Positions 1 to 10,430 of a DNA stretch of 55,912 nt are shown here, in pieces. Below the pieces are notes generated by a model, which had not been told where the DNA came from, did no database searches, and was given only the letters and a program-made list of their open reading frames with translations. Within the stretch, counting starts at the first letter, position 1. Every line of letters starts with the position of its first letter. The position numbers and the translations under genes are program-made. Origin of the DNA: Pseudomonas fuscovaginae SE-1 (GTDB taxonomy: Bacteria > Pseudomonadota > Gammaproteobacteria > Pseudomonadales > Pseudomonadaceae); NCBI RefSeq assembly GCF_000364705.1, contig NZ_AQOH01000243.1:1-55912 (forward strand), written 5' to 3'.

Positions 1-1
1 A

Positions 2-1429
<1,428 letters not shown>

Positions 1430-1442
1430 TCGGGCCGGTGGT

Positions 1443-1476
1443 GGAAAAAAGCGGAGCCCTCGGGCTCCGTTTTTTT
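1443..1476 (+). terminator. Intrinsic terminator after ettA
   Basis: A GC-rich hairpin CGGAGCC / GGCTCCG sits 20 bases after the ettA stop and is followed by seven T residues. Confidence 0.85.
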
Positions 1477-1607
1477 ATGTGCGCCTTTGCGCTGTTTCCG
1501 CCTTGGTGCGTCGTAGTGGTTTTATGCTTTTTTTTGGTGCTTTCAGGGCCTGTTTTTCTTACGAACTTACATAAAAAGCACCATTTAAATTCATAAGTGC
1601 GACATTT

Positions 1608-1624
1608 TGCACTGTTATAGTGCC
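1608..1624 (+). promoter_or_regulatory. Putative NtrC-binding palindrome upstream of gdhA
   Basis: The sequence TGCACTGTTATAGTGCC contains GCAC-N7-GTGC, the spacing and half-sites of the NtrC consensus. A further AGTGC half-site lies at 1596-1600. The site is about 65 bases before the gdhA start and overlaps a possible -35 (TTGCAC, 1607-1612), a position suited to repression. Direct repression of gdhA by NtrC under nitrogen limitation is reported in P. putida (from memory); its use here is inferred. The rest of the 260-base gap holds only AT-rich promoter-like sequence. Confidence 0.55.
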
Positions 1625-1689
1625 AGATCAGTTGCTAAAGTCCGGGTCGACTTATTGAAAACGACAACTCATTGACGAGACCCTTCCCC

Positions 1690-3027
1690 ATGATCGAATC
1701 AGTCGACCACTTCCTTGCCCGTCTGAAAAAACGCGATCCGGACCAACCGGAATTCCACCAGGCGGTGGAGGAGGTTCTGCGCAGCCTGTGGCCTTTTCTG
1801 GAGGCCAATCCGCACTACCTGAGCTCGGGCATCCTCGAGCGTCTGTGTGAGCCGGAACGGGCCATCACGTTTCGCGTGTCGTGGGTCGACGATCAGGGCA
1901 AGGTTCAGGTCAATCGTGGCTTCCGCATCCAGATGAACAGCGCCATCGGCCCGTACAAGGGCGGCTTGCGCTTCCATCCGTCGGTGAACCTCGGCGTGCT
2001 GAAGTTCCTCGCTTTCGAGCAGAGCTTCAAGAACGCCCTGACCTCGCTGCCGATGGGCGGCGGCAAGGGTGGCTCGGACTTCGATCCCAAGGGCAAGAGC
2101 GACGCGGAAGTCATGCGCTTCTGCCAGGCGTTCATGAGCGAGCTGTATCGCCACATCGGTGCAGACTTGGATGTGCCGGCCGGTGACATCGGCGTCGGAG
2201 CCCGCGAGATCGGCTTCCTCTTCGGGCAGTACAAGCGCCTGGCCAACCAGTTCACTTCGGTGCTGACCGGCAAGGGCATGAGCTACGGCGGCAGCCTGAT
2301 CCGTCCGGAAGCCACCGGCTTCGGTTGCGTGTACTTCGCCGAGGAAATGCTCAAGCGCAACGGCGACCGCGTCGAAGGCAAGCGGGCGGCGATCTCCGGT
2401 TCCGGCAACGTCGCCCAGTACGCGGCGCGCAAGGTCATGGACCTGGGCGGCAAGGTGATCTCGCTGTCCGACTCCGAAGGCACGCTGTACTGCGAGGCGG
2501 GCTTGAGCGAAGAGCAATGGCAGGCGCTGATGGACCTGAAGAACGTCCAGCGCGGGCGGATCAGCGAGCTGGCGCAACGTTTCGGCCTGGAGTTCCTGGC
2601 CGGTGAGCACCCATGGAACCTGAGCTGCGACATCGCGCTGCCCTGTGCGACCCAGAACGAGCTGGATGCCGAGGCCGCCCGGACTCTGCTGTGCAACGGC
2701 TGCATCTGCGTGGCCGAAGGCGCGAACATGCCGACCACCCTGGAGGCTGTGGATATCTTTATCGAGGCCGGCACCCTGTTCGCCCCGGGCAAGGCTTCGA
2801 ATGCCGGTGGCGTGGCGGTCAGCGGCCTGGAAATGTCGCAGAACGCCATGCGCCTGCTGTGGACCGCCGGTGAGGTCGACAGCAAGCTGCACGGCATCAT
2901 GCAGTCGATCCACCATGCCTGCGTGCACTACGGCGAGGAGAATGGCCGGGTCAACTACGTCAAGGGCGCGAATATCGCCGGTTTCGTCAAGGTCGCCGAA
3001 GCGATGCTGGCCCAGGGCGTGGTCTGA
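1690..3027 (+). CDS. gdhA: NADP-specific glutamate dehydrogenase
   Basis: Catalyses reversible reductive amination of 2-oxoglutarate with ammonia to glutamate, the low-affinity ammonium assimilation route; cytosolic hexamer. The 445-residue product matches bacterial GdhA along its whole length. It shows the substrate and catalytic region PMGGGKGGSDFDPKG, the PAGDIGVG segment, the nucleotide-binding GSGNVAQYA turn, and the family ending AGFVKVAEAMLAQGV. An in-frame TTG lies six codons upstream, but the ATG at 1690 gives the usual N-terminus and length. No operon partner is visible: the next gene is convergent and its stop lies 6 bases away. Confidence 0.95.
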   Translation: MIESVDHFLARLKKRDPDQPEFHQAVEEVLRSLWPFLEANPHYLSSGILERLCEPERAITFRVSWVDDQGKVQVNRGFRIQMNSAIGPYKGGLRFHPSVNLGVLKFLAFEQSFKNALTSLPMGGGKGGSDFDPKGKSDAEVMRFCQAFMSELYRHIGADLDVPAGDIGVGAREIGFLFGQYKRLANQFTSVLTGKGMSYGGSLIRPEATGFGCVYFAEEMLKRNGDRVEGKRAAISGSGNVAQYAARKVMDLGGKVISLSDSEGTLYCEAGLSEEQWQALMDLKNVQRGRISELAQRFGLEFLAGEHPWNLSCDIALPCATQNELDAEAARTLLCNGCICVAEGANMPTTLEAVDIFIEAGTLFAPGKASNAGGVAVSGLEMSQNAMRLLWTAGEVDSKLHGIMQSIHHACVHYGEENGRVNYVKGANIAGFVKVAEAMLAQGVV

Positions 3028-3033
3028 CCGACA

Positions 3034-3528
3034 CTAGGCCGGGTCGATCCGGGTGATCTCGATCATCTGGTCGCCGGCCGGACGTTTCCACAGCACTTCA
3101 TCGCCGAGGCGGGCGCCCAGCAGCGCCCGTCCCAGGGGCGAGGCCCAGTTGATCAGGCCGCTGGCGTAGTCGGCCTGGTCTTCCCCCACCAGTTGCACCT
3201 GCTGTTGCTGCTCCTGTTCATCGATGAAGGTCACCTGGCTGCCAATCTGCACCACTTCGCTGGAAGTCGCCGGCGCGGCGAGCTGGGCGCTGGCCAGGCG
3301 CTGGTGGAAATAGCGCAGGTCACGTTCGATGTCGGCCAGGCGCTGCTTGTCGGCCTGTTCACCCAAGGCGCCCTGCTGGGCATGTTCGGCTTGCAGGTCG
3401 GCGACACGCGCCTGCAACTGGGCCAGGCCCGCCGGGGTGACGTAGTTGGGTTGCGTGCTGACCTGGCGCTCAACCGGCTGGCTGGCTTGGGCGGCGGCGC
3501 TGTCTTCATTGACGAAGGCGCGACTCAT
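3034..3528 (-). CDS. GreA/GreB-family transcript elongation factor-like protein
   Basis: A 164-residue protein with the two-part GreA/GreB layout. The N-terminal half (about residues 25-90) is a predicted coiled coil beginning YVTPAGLAQLQARVADLQ. The C-terminal half carries a FKBP-like fold with QIGSQVTFIDE and ASPLGRALLGARLGDEV. Classical Gre factors rescue backtracked RNA polymerase by placing acidic residues at the coiled-coil tip in the active site. Here the tip region (LGEQADKQRLADIERD) does not show the textbook acidic pair clearly, so cleavage activity is uncertain. The ATG is preceded by a good GGGGAG site; the track-length frame extends further upstream without family similarity. Confidence 0.75.
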   Translation of the reverse strand: MSRAFVNEDSAAAQASQPVERQVSTQPNYVTPAGLAQLQARVADLQAEHAQQGALGEQADKQRLADIERDLRYFHQRLASAQLAAPATSSEVVQIGSQVTFIDEQEQQQQVQLVGEDQADYASGLINWASPLGRALLGARLGDEVLWKRPAGDQMIEITRIDPA

Positions 3529-3599
3529 GGCGTTCTCCCCTGGATGGCATGGGCACCATGCTCGCAGGATCCGAAAACTCACGGTTGTCCGAAAGCGAC

Positions 3600-3962
3600 C
3601 TACTGCGAACGGTAGGCCCGTGCCGCGTCGCGGTCCTTTTCCTGCTGCCAGGCCCGCTCGCGTTCGTCCCAGTGGCGGTCCCTGTAGGCCTCGCGATCCT
3701 CGTTCTCGCGCATGGCCTGGCACTGGCGGAAACCGTCGTCCCAGCCGGTGGCGTACTCATGCTGCTGGAGGTAGCGGGGCACGTTTTTCCTGAATTGGCC
3801 GGTGATCGCTCCGGCCGCTTGTCGGCCGCTGCTGCAACCGTCGTCAAAACCGTCGGCGAAGGCCGGTGGATAGCCTTGCATGAGCAGATGGTCGTGGGTC
3901 GACTCGCAACCGGCGAATGTGATCACCACGCCCAACAACAGCCAACGCCACATTTCCGACAC
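3600..3962 (-). CDS. Small putative lipoprotein of unknown function
   Basis: A 120-residue protein with a short hydrophobic N-terminal stretch ending in Cys (LLLGVVITFAGC), which resembles a lipoprotein signal although the residue three before Cys is Phe. After the cysteine come two similar tyrosine/glycine/aspartate segments (YPPAFADGFDDGCSSG and YATGWDDGFRQC), then a highly charged tail rich in R, E and D. The repeated FxDGFDDG / GWDDGFRQC pattern suggests a tandem motif. I do not recognise the family. The nearest downstream gene on the same strand is the Gre-like factor, 71 bases away. Confidence 0.65.
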   Translation of the reverse strand: MSEMWRWLLLGVVITFAGCESTHDHLLMQGYPPAFADGFDDGCSSGRQAAGAITGQFRKNVPRYLQQHEYATGWDDGFRQCQAMRENEDREAYRDRHWDERERAWQQEKDRDAARAYRSQ

Positions 3963-4197
3963 CCTGATCGCTTGATTCGCCCGTCTTTGAGTGTAGGTCG
4001 TTCTTTGTGAGTGGGAGGTGAAGGCGCTGTCGTCAATCCGTTGCGCTTGAGCGGTTTATGCCGCCGATGGGTAAATTTTCCGGGTGCAGGTCGTTATCAT
4101 GCGATGTCGGTCAGTAGCGTTTCGAGCGCTCTGCGCCGGGTGTTTCAGCCCCGCGCCCGTGTGCGGGGACGGTTGTCGTCAAAGAAAGAGAGTGTGT

Positions 4198-4575
4198 ATG
4201 AGTTGTTTCAAAGCCCATGGCATGGGTGTCGGCCTGACCTTGTCGGCCTGCGTTGCCATGGGTGAGCCCCTGCCCGAGAGTTCCCTGTTGAGCCGTTATG
4301 GCATGACCGTGGAGGATTTACCCGCTGCTACCGTGAAGGAGCCAGCCAGCAAACCCGCCGAAGAACCTCCCAGCCTGTTCAAGCTGCAGCCCGAGCTACC
4401 GGCAGTGAATATTCGCTTCGAGGAGCGGTCGCCGCCGGAGAGCGTCGGCAACATCAGCATCGATAATATGATCAGGCGCGATCAGCAACATTGCCAGCGT
4501 CTGCTGGAGCAGGCATTGGAGCGCGATCGCGATCGCTATCATGACCCCGCGCGCACCCAGGACCTGTGTCACTGA
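4198..4575 (+). CDS. Hypothetical secreted protein
   Basis: A 125-residue product with a hydrophobic N-terminus (GMGVGLTLSACVAMG) that could be a signal peptide. A proline-rich middle (PASKPAEEPPSLFKLQPELP) and a charged helix with two cysteines near the C-terminus follow. The ATG at 4198 was chosen because a purine-rich AAGAAAGAGAG stretch precedes it; the open frame runs on upstream to 4084 with no plausible signal. I do not recognise the family and found no catalytic motif. The 235 bases before it hold nothing I can name. Confidence 0.55.
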   Translation: MSCFKAHGMGVGLTLSACVAMGEPLPESSLLSRYGMTVEDLPAATVKEPASKPAEEPPSLFKLQPELPAVNIRFEERSPPESVGNISIDNMIRRDQQHCQRLLEQALERDRDRYHDPARTQDLCH

Positions 4576-4625
4576 TCTGGAGAAACATCGTGGCCCGCCC
4601 TGCCGCGGGCCCGACTTGAGTACGA

Positions 4626-6479
4626 TCAATAGTGATACCACTTCACCTCGAGCATCACTTCATTTTCCGCTGAAGCCAGTTTGCTGAATTCACGTTGGGC
4701 GCTCAGGCGCAGACCGAGGTTGCGCGACAGTTCCCATTGCTGGTTGAGGCTCAGGCTGCGGCGCACTTCACCGTTGGTGAAGTAGTCGCCCTTGGCCTCC
4801 AGGCTCAGATTGCCCAGCGGGTTTTTCCACAGCAGGCCGGTATTGAAACCACTGGCTGGCGAGACGAAGGCGGCGAAATCGGCATTGTGCTCCAGGCGCA
4901 CGGTGCCCAGGGCAAAGCCGAGCAGGTCGTCGCTCAACTGCCAGGTGCCACCGGCGCCGCCGTTGACGTGGCTGACCAGGGTCTGGTCGTCATGCTTGCC
5001 GGGCACCCGCTCCAGGCCTCCGGTGACTTGCCAGGACCACGGCTGCAGCAGTGCATTGCGCGGCGTCAGCGAACGGATGGTCGCCAGGTCCAGTCGTTGC
5101 AGTTGCCAGTGGTTGCCCTCGTACTGGCGCAGTTTCATCTGCAGGATTTCGATCTGGGCACCGAGCGGAAAACTTTCGGCGTTGTCGTTCAGGTCGTGGT
5201 AGGCCATGCGCAGGCCGTATTCGCCGAAGGCCTGGCTGCCGCGGGTGCCGAGCCCGGCCTGCCAGGTACGTGATTCATGGCCGTTTTCCGGCAGCCCCGG
5301 CGGGGTGATCTGCAACTCCGGCGCCGGGTTGCGGTTGATCGCCCGCAGTAGCTCGAAGCTGCGTTGCGCACGCACCGGGTCGCGTTCCTGGCCGTTGGCC
5401 CGGTAGCGCTCGAGCCGGTAGGCGGCGTCGATGATCAGCGCCTGGCGATCACGTGGCTGGGCCTTGAAGGCCGGGTCCTGCAGAGCGTTCTGGTCGGCGC
5501 TGACTTGAAGTACCCACTGCTGTTCCTCCGGGTCCAGCGGCTTGGCCCGCTCCAGCAACTCGCGTTCGCGGGACGGGCGGTAGTCGACCTTCTCCACCAG
5601 GCCCGCCGCCTTGACCGCCTTCACGGTGTCGGTGGGGATCGCTGTCAGCGGGAACTGCCCGGTGAGGCGCAGGCTGGGGCGGGCGACCTGCAACAGTTCC
5701 AGCAGGCGGTAGGAGCAGTTTTCATCGAAGAAGAAGTAGTCGAACTGGACCTGCTTCAGCTCCCAGACGTGTTCGACCATGCGCGCGGTTTCTTCCGGGG
5801 TCAGGTTCAGCCGGTACTCCCACAGGTCGCGGTTTTCCAGACTGCGGTATTCGGAAAGCTTTTCCTGGTAGGGCACCAGGGCGAACAGCCCCGGATAGCC
5901 GCCCATCAGGCCCTTCCAGGCATAGAGAATGCTGTTGTCCGAGCCTTCGATATAGGCGCCGAAGTTGATCGCGTAGCTGAGCAGCGAGGTCTGGTCACGC
6001 TGCACGTCGGCCTGGTCGATTCGCAGCAGGGTGTGACCGAACATCGACGACGGGCTGTTCAGGTAGGCCGCGGGAAAGATCATCACCGTGCTGTGGGGCG
6101 AGACATCCTTGAACCACTGGTTGAATTCCGAGCAGTCCGGTGTCGGCAGGTTCTTGAGTTGCAATTGCGCCTTGAGCCAGCGCGTGCGTGCCGGGTAGAC
6201 GCACTGGGCGTGCTGGTTGCCGGCGCTGGCCGGTGCGTAGAGTGCGGTGACGGTGGCCTTCAGCTCCGCATCGGGATGATGGGCGCCATCGGTGGCGAGA
6301 AAGAACTTGCTGTCGCTGACATAGCTGCGCCAGCCGCCGAGCTTGGCGTGTTCGTAGTGGCCCAGGGATATCCAGAAGGGATCGTTGGCCAGTTGCTGCA
6401 AACGTTGATCGTCGAGGTGTGAAGCGGCCTGGAGCGGAGTGCAGGCACAGAGCGCCAGATAGGCAAGGCGTTTGAGCAT
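4626..6479 (-). CDS. DUF4105 (Lnb-like) periplasmic/outer-membrane protein
   Basis: A 617-residue exported protein with a signal peptide ending near PLQA-AS. Residues about 130-260 carry the conserved DUF4105 core, with NSPSSMFGHTLLRID and FDYFFFDENCSYRLLELL; the conserved His and Cys suggest a papain-like or NlpC-like hydrolase fold, but the reaction is unknown to me. The last roughly 200 residues consist of alternating polar/hydrophobic strands ending in YHY, which looks like an outer-membrane beta-barrel. ATG at 6479 is chosen over an in-frame TTG at 6488 because it gives a normal signal peptide. The DUF3015 gene lies upstream on the same strand, 63 bases away, so the two may be co-transcribed. 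Confidence 0.8.
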   Translation of the reverse strand: MLKRLAYLALCACTPLQAASHLDDQRLQQLANDPFWISLGHYEHAKLGGWRSYVSDSKFFLATDGAHHPDAELKATVTALYAPASAGNQHAQCVYPARTRWLKAQLQLKNLPTPDCSEFNQWFKDVSPHSTVMIFPAAYLNSPSSMFGHTLLRIDQADVQRDQTSLLSYAINFGAYIEGSDNSILYAWKGLMGGYPGLFALVPYQEKLSEYRSLENRDLWEYRLNLTPEETARMVEHVWELKQVQFDYFFFDENCSYRLLELLQVARPSLRLTGQFPLTAIPTDTVKAVKAAGLVEKVDYRPSRERELLERAKPLDPEEQQWVLQVSADQNALQDPAFKAQPRDRQALIIDAAYRLERYRANGQERDPVRAQRSFELLRAINRNPAPELQITPPGLPENGHESRTWQAGLGTRGSQAFGEYGLRMAYHDLNDNAESFPLGAQIEILQMKLRQYEGNHWQLQRLDLATIRSLTPRNALLQPWSWQVTGGLERVPGKHDDQTLVSHVNGGAGGTWQLSDDLLGFALGTVRLEHNADFAAFVSPASGFNTGLLWKNPLGNLSLEAKGDYFTNGEVRRSLSLNQQWELSRNLGLRLSAQREFSKLASAENEVMLEVKWYHY

Positions 6480-6542
6480 GGTGGGCAACTGTTGTCCGGG
6501 TCGGGCAGGGAATGCCCGCCCCGAGGGGCGGGCGGGTCAAGC

Positions 6543-7031
6543 TCAGGCCTGGGTGGCGTACTTGGCCAGGCGTGGGTCGTTCTTGAGAACGGCCAGGGTG
6601 TTGGTATGCACGTCGTCGGCGGTCACGTCGGCCTTGTTGAAGATCTGCTGGAAGTGCTCGTGGGTCACGGCGGCGAAATGCGCACGATCTTCCGGTGCCA
6701 CGCCGAGTACCACGGCGTAGGTGGTCAGGGCTTCGCCTTGGCCCTTGGCCATGTCTTCCGACAGTTCGTTCATCATGCCATTCATGGCGATCCAGGATTT
6801 GCCGCCATAGGTCAGCGCGTCCTTGGTCGAACAGCCGTTGGTCCCGGAGGTCATGCCGAAGGTGGCGTTACCGGAGGTGCCGTTGGTGGTGGAGGCCAGG
6901 AAGTGCGCCGGGGTACCGCGCTGGCCTTTGAACAGCATGTTGCCCCAACCGCAATCCGGGCCACCTGGCGCCTGGGCCATGGCCTGGATCGAGACAACGG
7001 TGAAGAGAGTACCGAGAAGAATCCGTTTCAT
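6543..7031 (-). CDS. DUF3015 family exported protein
   Basis: A 162-residue protein with a clean signal peptide (MKRILLGTLFTVVSIQAMAQ). The mature part contains PDCGWGNMLFKGQRG and a Gly/Thr/Asn-rich segment with FGMTSGTNGCSTKDAL, typical of DUF3015. Two cysteines could form a disulfide in the periplasm. Function is unknown. The start is the ATG at 7031 with AAAGAGAAC in front; an upstream in-frame start would add a non-signal extension. It precedes the DUF4105 gene on the same strand. The 269-base gap to lon-like on the other strand shows no further gene. Confidence 0.8.
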   Translation of the reverse strand: MKRILLGTLFTVVSIQAMAQAPGGPDCGWGNMLFKGQRGTPAHFLASTTNGTSGNATFGMTSGTNGCSTKDALTYGGKSWIAMNGMMNELSEDMAKGQGEALTTYAVVLGVAPEDRAHFAAVTHEHFQQIFNKADVTADDVHTNTLAVLKNDPRLAKYATQA

Positions 7032-7300
7032 AGCTTTGTTCTCTTTATGTGCATGCCAAAACAAGGAGCCGGCCTGTGCCAGCGCCGGTGGGCCGGTTAT
7101 CTCTCCGGCCGCGCACGTTGGAGTTTAGGCACGTTCCAAGGGTTCCGTGATTTTTTGCTTGAATATTGAGGTGTATGGCGCGTAGGCAGGTTCCGAGGGC
7201 TTTTGCCTTCCCCGCAGGATTCACCTGTCTGTTGCCTTGCCAGCCGGGTGCGGCCAGCGCCAGAATGCCTTATCCGCCCCGCCTGATGTAAGGAAGCCCG

Positions 7301-9739
7301 ATGTCTGATTCTGTTGCTGCCAGCCTGCGTCTTGCGCCCGAAGCGCTGACTCGCCCTTTTTCCGCTGAACAGTTCAGCTTCTCCACCACCAATGATCTGG
7401 AGCCTTTTCGCGGTGTGCTCGGCCAGGAACGTGCGGTCGAAGCGTTGCAGTTCGGTGTGGCGATGCCACGCCCCGGTTACAACGTATTCGTCATGGGCGA
7501 GCCGGGAACCGGCCGCTTCTCGTTCGTCAAACGTTACCTGAAGGCCGAGGGCAAACGCCTGCAGACCCCTTCGGACTGGGTCTATGTCAACAATTTCGAT
7601 GAGCCGCGCGAGCCGCGGGCGCTGGAGCTGCCTGCGGGCGAGGCCGGTGCCTTCATCAGCGATATCGGTGGCCTGATCGACAACCTGCTGGCGACCTTTC
7701 CGGCGGTTTTCGAGCACCCGTCCTACCAGCAGAAAAAGAGCGGCATCGACCGTGCCTTCAACCAGCGTTATGACCGCGCCCTCGACGTGATCGAACGCCT
7801 GGCGCTGGAAAAGGAAGTCGCGCTGTACCGCGACAGCAGCAATATCGCGTTCACGCCGATGAGCGACGGCAAGGCCCTCGACGAGGCGGAGTTCTCCCAA
7901 TTGCCGGAGGCCGAGCGCGAGCGTTTCCACAACGATATCGCCGAACTCGAGGAACGCCTCAACGAGGAACTGGCCAGCCTGCCGCAGTGGAAGCGTGAGT
8001 CGAGCAATCAGTTGCGCCAGTTGAACGAGGAAACCATCACCCTGACGCTGCAGCCGCTGCTGGCACCACTGTCGGAAAAGTATGCGGAAAACGCGGCGGT
8101 CTGCGGTTATCTGCAGGCCATGCAGGTCAACCTGCTGCGCACCGTGGTCGAACAGTTGGTGGATGACAGCAAGACCGACGCCGTGGCGCGCAAGTTGCTC
8201 GAGGAGCAGTATGCCCCGAGCCTGGTGGTCGGTCATCCGGCCAGCGGTGGCGCACCGGTGGTGTTCGAACCGCATCCGACCTACGACAACCTGTTCGGTC
8301 GGATCGAATACAGCACCGACCAGGGGGCGCTGTACACCACCTACCGGCAATTGCGCCCGGGTGCGCTGCATCGGGCCAATGGCGGCTTCCTGATCCTCGA
8401 AGCCGAGAAGATGCTCAGCGAGCCGTTCGTCTGGGATGCCCTCAAGCGTGCCTTGCAGTCGCGCAAGCTGAAGATGGAGTCGCCGTTGGGCGAGCTGGGG
8501 CGCCTGGCGACCGTGACTCTGACGCCGCAGATGATTCCGCTGCAGCTCAAGGTCATCATCATCGGCGCGCGCCATCTGTACTACACGCTGCAGGACCTGG
8601 ACCCGGACTTCCAGGAGATGTTCCGCGTGCTGGTGGACTTCGACGAAGACATTCCCATGGTCGACGAGAGCCTGGAGCAGTTCGCCCAGTTGCTCAAGAC
8701 CCGTACCTCGGAAGAGGGCATGGCGCCGCTGACCGCCGATGCGGTGGCGCGCCTGGCCACCTACAGCGCGCGGCTGGCCGAGCACCAGGGGCGCTTGTCG
8801 GCGCGCATCGGCGATCTGTTCCAACTGGTCAGCGAGGCGGATTTCATCCGTCACCTGGCCGGTGACGAGCGCACCGATGCCGGGCATATCGAACGGGCGC
8901 TGAAGGCCAAGGCGACGCGCACTGGCCGGGTGTCGGCGCGGATTCTCGACGACATGCTGGCCGGTATCATCCTGATCGATACCGACGGGGCCGCGGTCGG
9001 CAAGTGCAACGGGCTGACGGTGCTGGAAGTCGGCGATTCGGCGTTTGGCGTGCCGGCGCGGATTTCCGCCACGGTCTATCCGGGGGGCAGCGGTATCGTC
9101 GATATCGAGCGCGAGGTGAACCTTGGCCAGCCGATTCACTCCAAGGGGGTAATGATTCTCACCGGCTACCTGGGTAGCCGGTATGCCCAGGAGTTTCCCT
9201 TGGCGATCTCAGCGAGCATCGCCCTGGAGCAGTCCTACGGTTATGTCGACGGCGACAGCGCGTCCCTCGGCGAGGCCTGTACGCTGATTTCAGCCCTGTC
9301 GAAGACACCGCTCAAGCAGTGTTTTGCCATTACCGGCTCGATCAACCAGTTCGGCGAGGTGCAGGCGGTCGGTGGGGTCAACGAGAAGATCGAGGGCTTC
9401 TTCCGGCTCTGCGAGGCCCGTGGCCTGACCGGCGAGCAGGGCGCGATCATCCCGCAGGCCAACGTCGCGACGCTGATGCTCGACGAGAAGGTATTGCAGG
9501 CGGTGCGGGCCGGGATGTTCCATGTGTATGCGGTGCGTCAGGCCGATGAGGCACTGAGCCTGTTGGTGGGCGAACCTGCCGGTGAACCGGACGCCGATGG
9601 CCAGTTCCCGGAAGGCAGCGTCAACGCGCGAGTGGTGGAACGCCTGCGGGCGATTGCCGAATTGATCAGCGAGGACGATCTCAAGGAGGCCGAGAAAGAG
9701 GCCGCCGAGCAGGCGTTGGCGGAGGTCAAGCCGTCCTGA
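7301..9739 (+). CDS. Lon-family ATP-dependent protease (LonB/YcbZ-like, AAA_32 type)
   Basis: An 812-residue protein with an AAA+ module fused to a Lon-type Ser/Lys protease domain, without the N-terminal LAN domain of LonA. The P-loop reads GEPGTGRFSF, with Arg in place of the usual Lys; I recall this as common in this subfamily. The Walker B-like region is GGFLILEAEKM. The protease dyad is Ser653 (DGDSASLGE) and Lys696 (VNEKIEGF), 43 residues apart, as in E. coli Lon (S679/K722). TAAGGAAG precedes the ATG. From memory it corresponds to PAO1 PA4576, a putative cytosolic protease of unknown substrates. The C-terminal 50 residues are acidic and probably disordered. Confidence 0.88.
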   Translation: MSDSVAASLRLAPEALTRPFSAEQFSFSTTNDLEPFRGVLGQERAVEALQFGVAMPRPGYNVFVMGEPGTGRFSFVKRYLKAEGKRLQTPSDWVYVNNFDEPREPRALELPAGEAGAFISDIGGLIDNLLATFPAVFEHPSYQQKKSGIDRAFNQRYDRALDVIERLALEKEVALYRDSSNIAFTPMSDGKALDEAEFSQLPEAERERFHNDIAELEERLNEELASLPQWKRESSNQLRQLNEETITLTLQPLLAPLSEKYAENAAVCGYLQAMQVNLLRTVVEQLVDDSKTDAVARKLLEEQYAPSLVVGHPASGGAPVVFEPHPTYDNLFGRIEYSTDQGALYTTYRQLRPGALHRANGGFLILEAEKMLSEPFVWDALKRALQSRKLKMESPLGELGRLATVTLTPQMIPLQLKVIIIGARHLYYTLQDLDPDFQEMFRVLVDFDEDIPMVDESLEQFAQLLKTRTSEEGMAPLTADAVARLATYSARLAEHQGRLSARIGDLFQLVSEADFIRHLAGDERTDAGHIERALKAKATRTGRVSARILDDMLAGIILIDTDGAAVGKCNGLTVLEVGDSAFGVPARISATVYPGGSGIVDIEREVNLGQPIHSKGVMILTGYLGSRYAQEFPLAISASIALEQSYGYVDGDSASLGEACTLISALSKTPLKQCFAITGSINQFGEVQAVGGVNEKIEGFFRLCEARGLTGEQGAIIPQANVATLMLDEKVLQAVRAGMFHVYAVRQADEALSLLVGEPAGEPDADGQFPEGSVNARVVERLRAIAELISEDDLKEAEKEAAEQALAEVKPS

Positions 9740-9760
9740 CGGGCGCGTAGCAGCCGGTTT

Positions 9761-9945
9761 CCTGTGGGGGGCTATGGTCTGGTGCGAGACTGGAGGGCCC
9801 ATTCGCGGCGGTCCGACGCCTCGGTAAATCCTGCACCCACAGGGTAAGATCCTGGCGCGGTCACTGTGGGAGCCGGCCGGGCGGCGCTCCGCTTGCCCGC
9901 GAAGCTTTTCTGGCGCCCTCAAGGGCGCCTGCTTCGCACGAGCTT
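9761..9945. repeat. REP-like palindromic repeats
   Basis: This 369-base gap holds no gene but has stacked inverted repeats. CCTGTGGG at 9761 pairs with CCCACAGG at about 9837. GTGGGAGC and CTTGCCCGCGAAGC (9866-9905) belong to the Pseudomonas REP type. A perfect hairpin GGCGCCCT/AGGGCGCC (9912-9929) is nested inside GCGAAGC/GCTTCGC (9899-9937). Confidence 0.7.
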
Positions 9946-10108
9946 GGGTCAAGAGTTTGACGTTTTGCGAAAAGGTGTCCGTTTGTCCTCCAGGCTCTTG
10001 TCCTGCCTGGATTTATTCTATTCTCTGGGTAAGGACATCCACTGTAGTCACTGGAACGATACAGGCTCCATCGGGGTCTGAAGACAGGATCTACCGAGGG
10101 TCGCCGTC

Positions 10109-10426
10109 ATGTCGCGCAGCCTGTGTCTCACCCGCCAATGTCTGGGTCTGGTCACCCGCATCGAATGTGTCATTCGCCCACTTGCCGGGGATAACGGCAT
10201 GTGGACCCTGCTGTTCGCCGCTGGAATGGCCGGTGAGCAACCCTCCGCGATCAAGTCCCAGGGCCCGTTCCATGGCCCCTTCGTCGCCGAATCCATCCTC
10301 GACTCGATCGTCGAAAGCCTGACCCTGCACGGCTACCAGTTGGCCGAGGAGCCGCAGATCTGGCGGCTGCATCTGCAGGCGCAGCTACGGCAGATCAACG
10401 GCGAGCGCGGCCGACAACTGCATTGA
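10109..10426 (+). CDS. Conserved hypothetical protein
   Basis: A 105-residue soluble protein with no signal peptide or membrane segment. The centre carries GPFHGPFVAESILDSIVESLTLHGYQL and the end is amphipathic (LHLQAQLRQINGERGRQLH). By position next to the Lon-like gene it may correspond to PAO1 PA4575; I do not recognise a domain. It converges with the large lipoprotein gene, whose stop is only 4 bases downstream. Confidence 0.65.
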   Translation: MSRSLCLTRQCLGLVTRIECVIRPLAGDNGMWTLLFAAGMAGEQPSAIKSQGPFHGPFVAESILDSIVESLTLHGYQLAEEPQIWRLHLQAQLRQINGERGRQLH

Positions 10427-10430
10427 GCAA

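Noticed and set aside
7097..9139. 680-codon minus-strand frame opposite the Lon-like gene
   Set aside because: Same cause; no start region and the sense strand carries P-loop and protease motifs.
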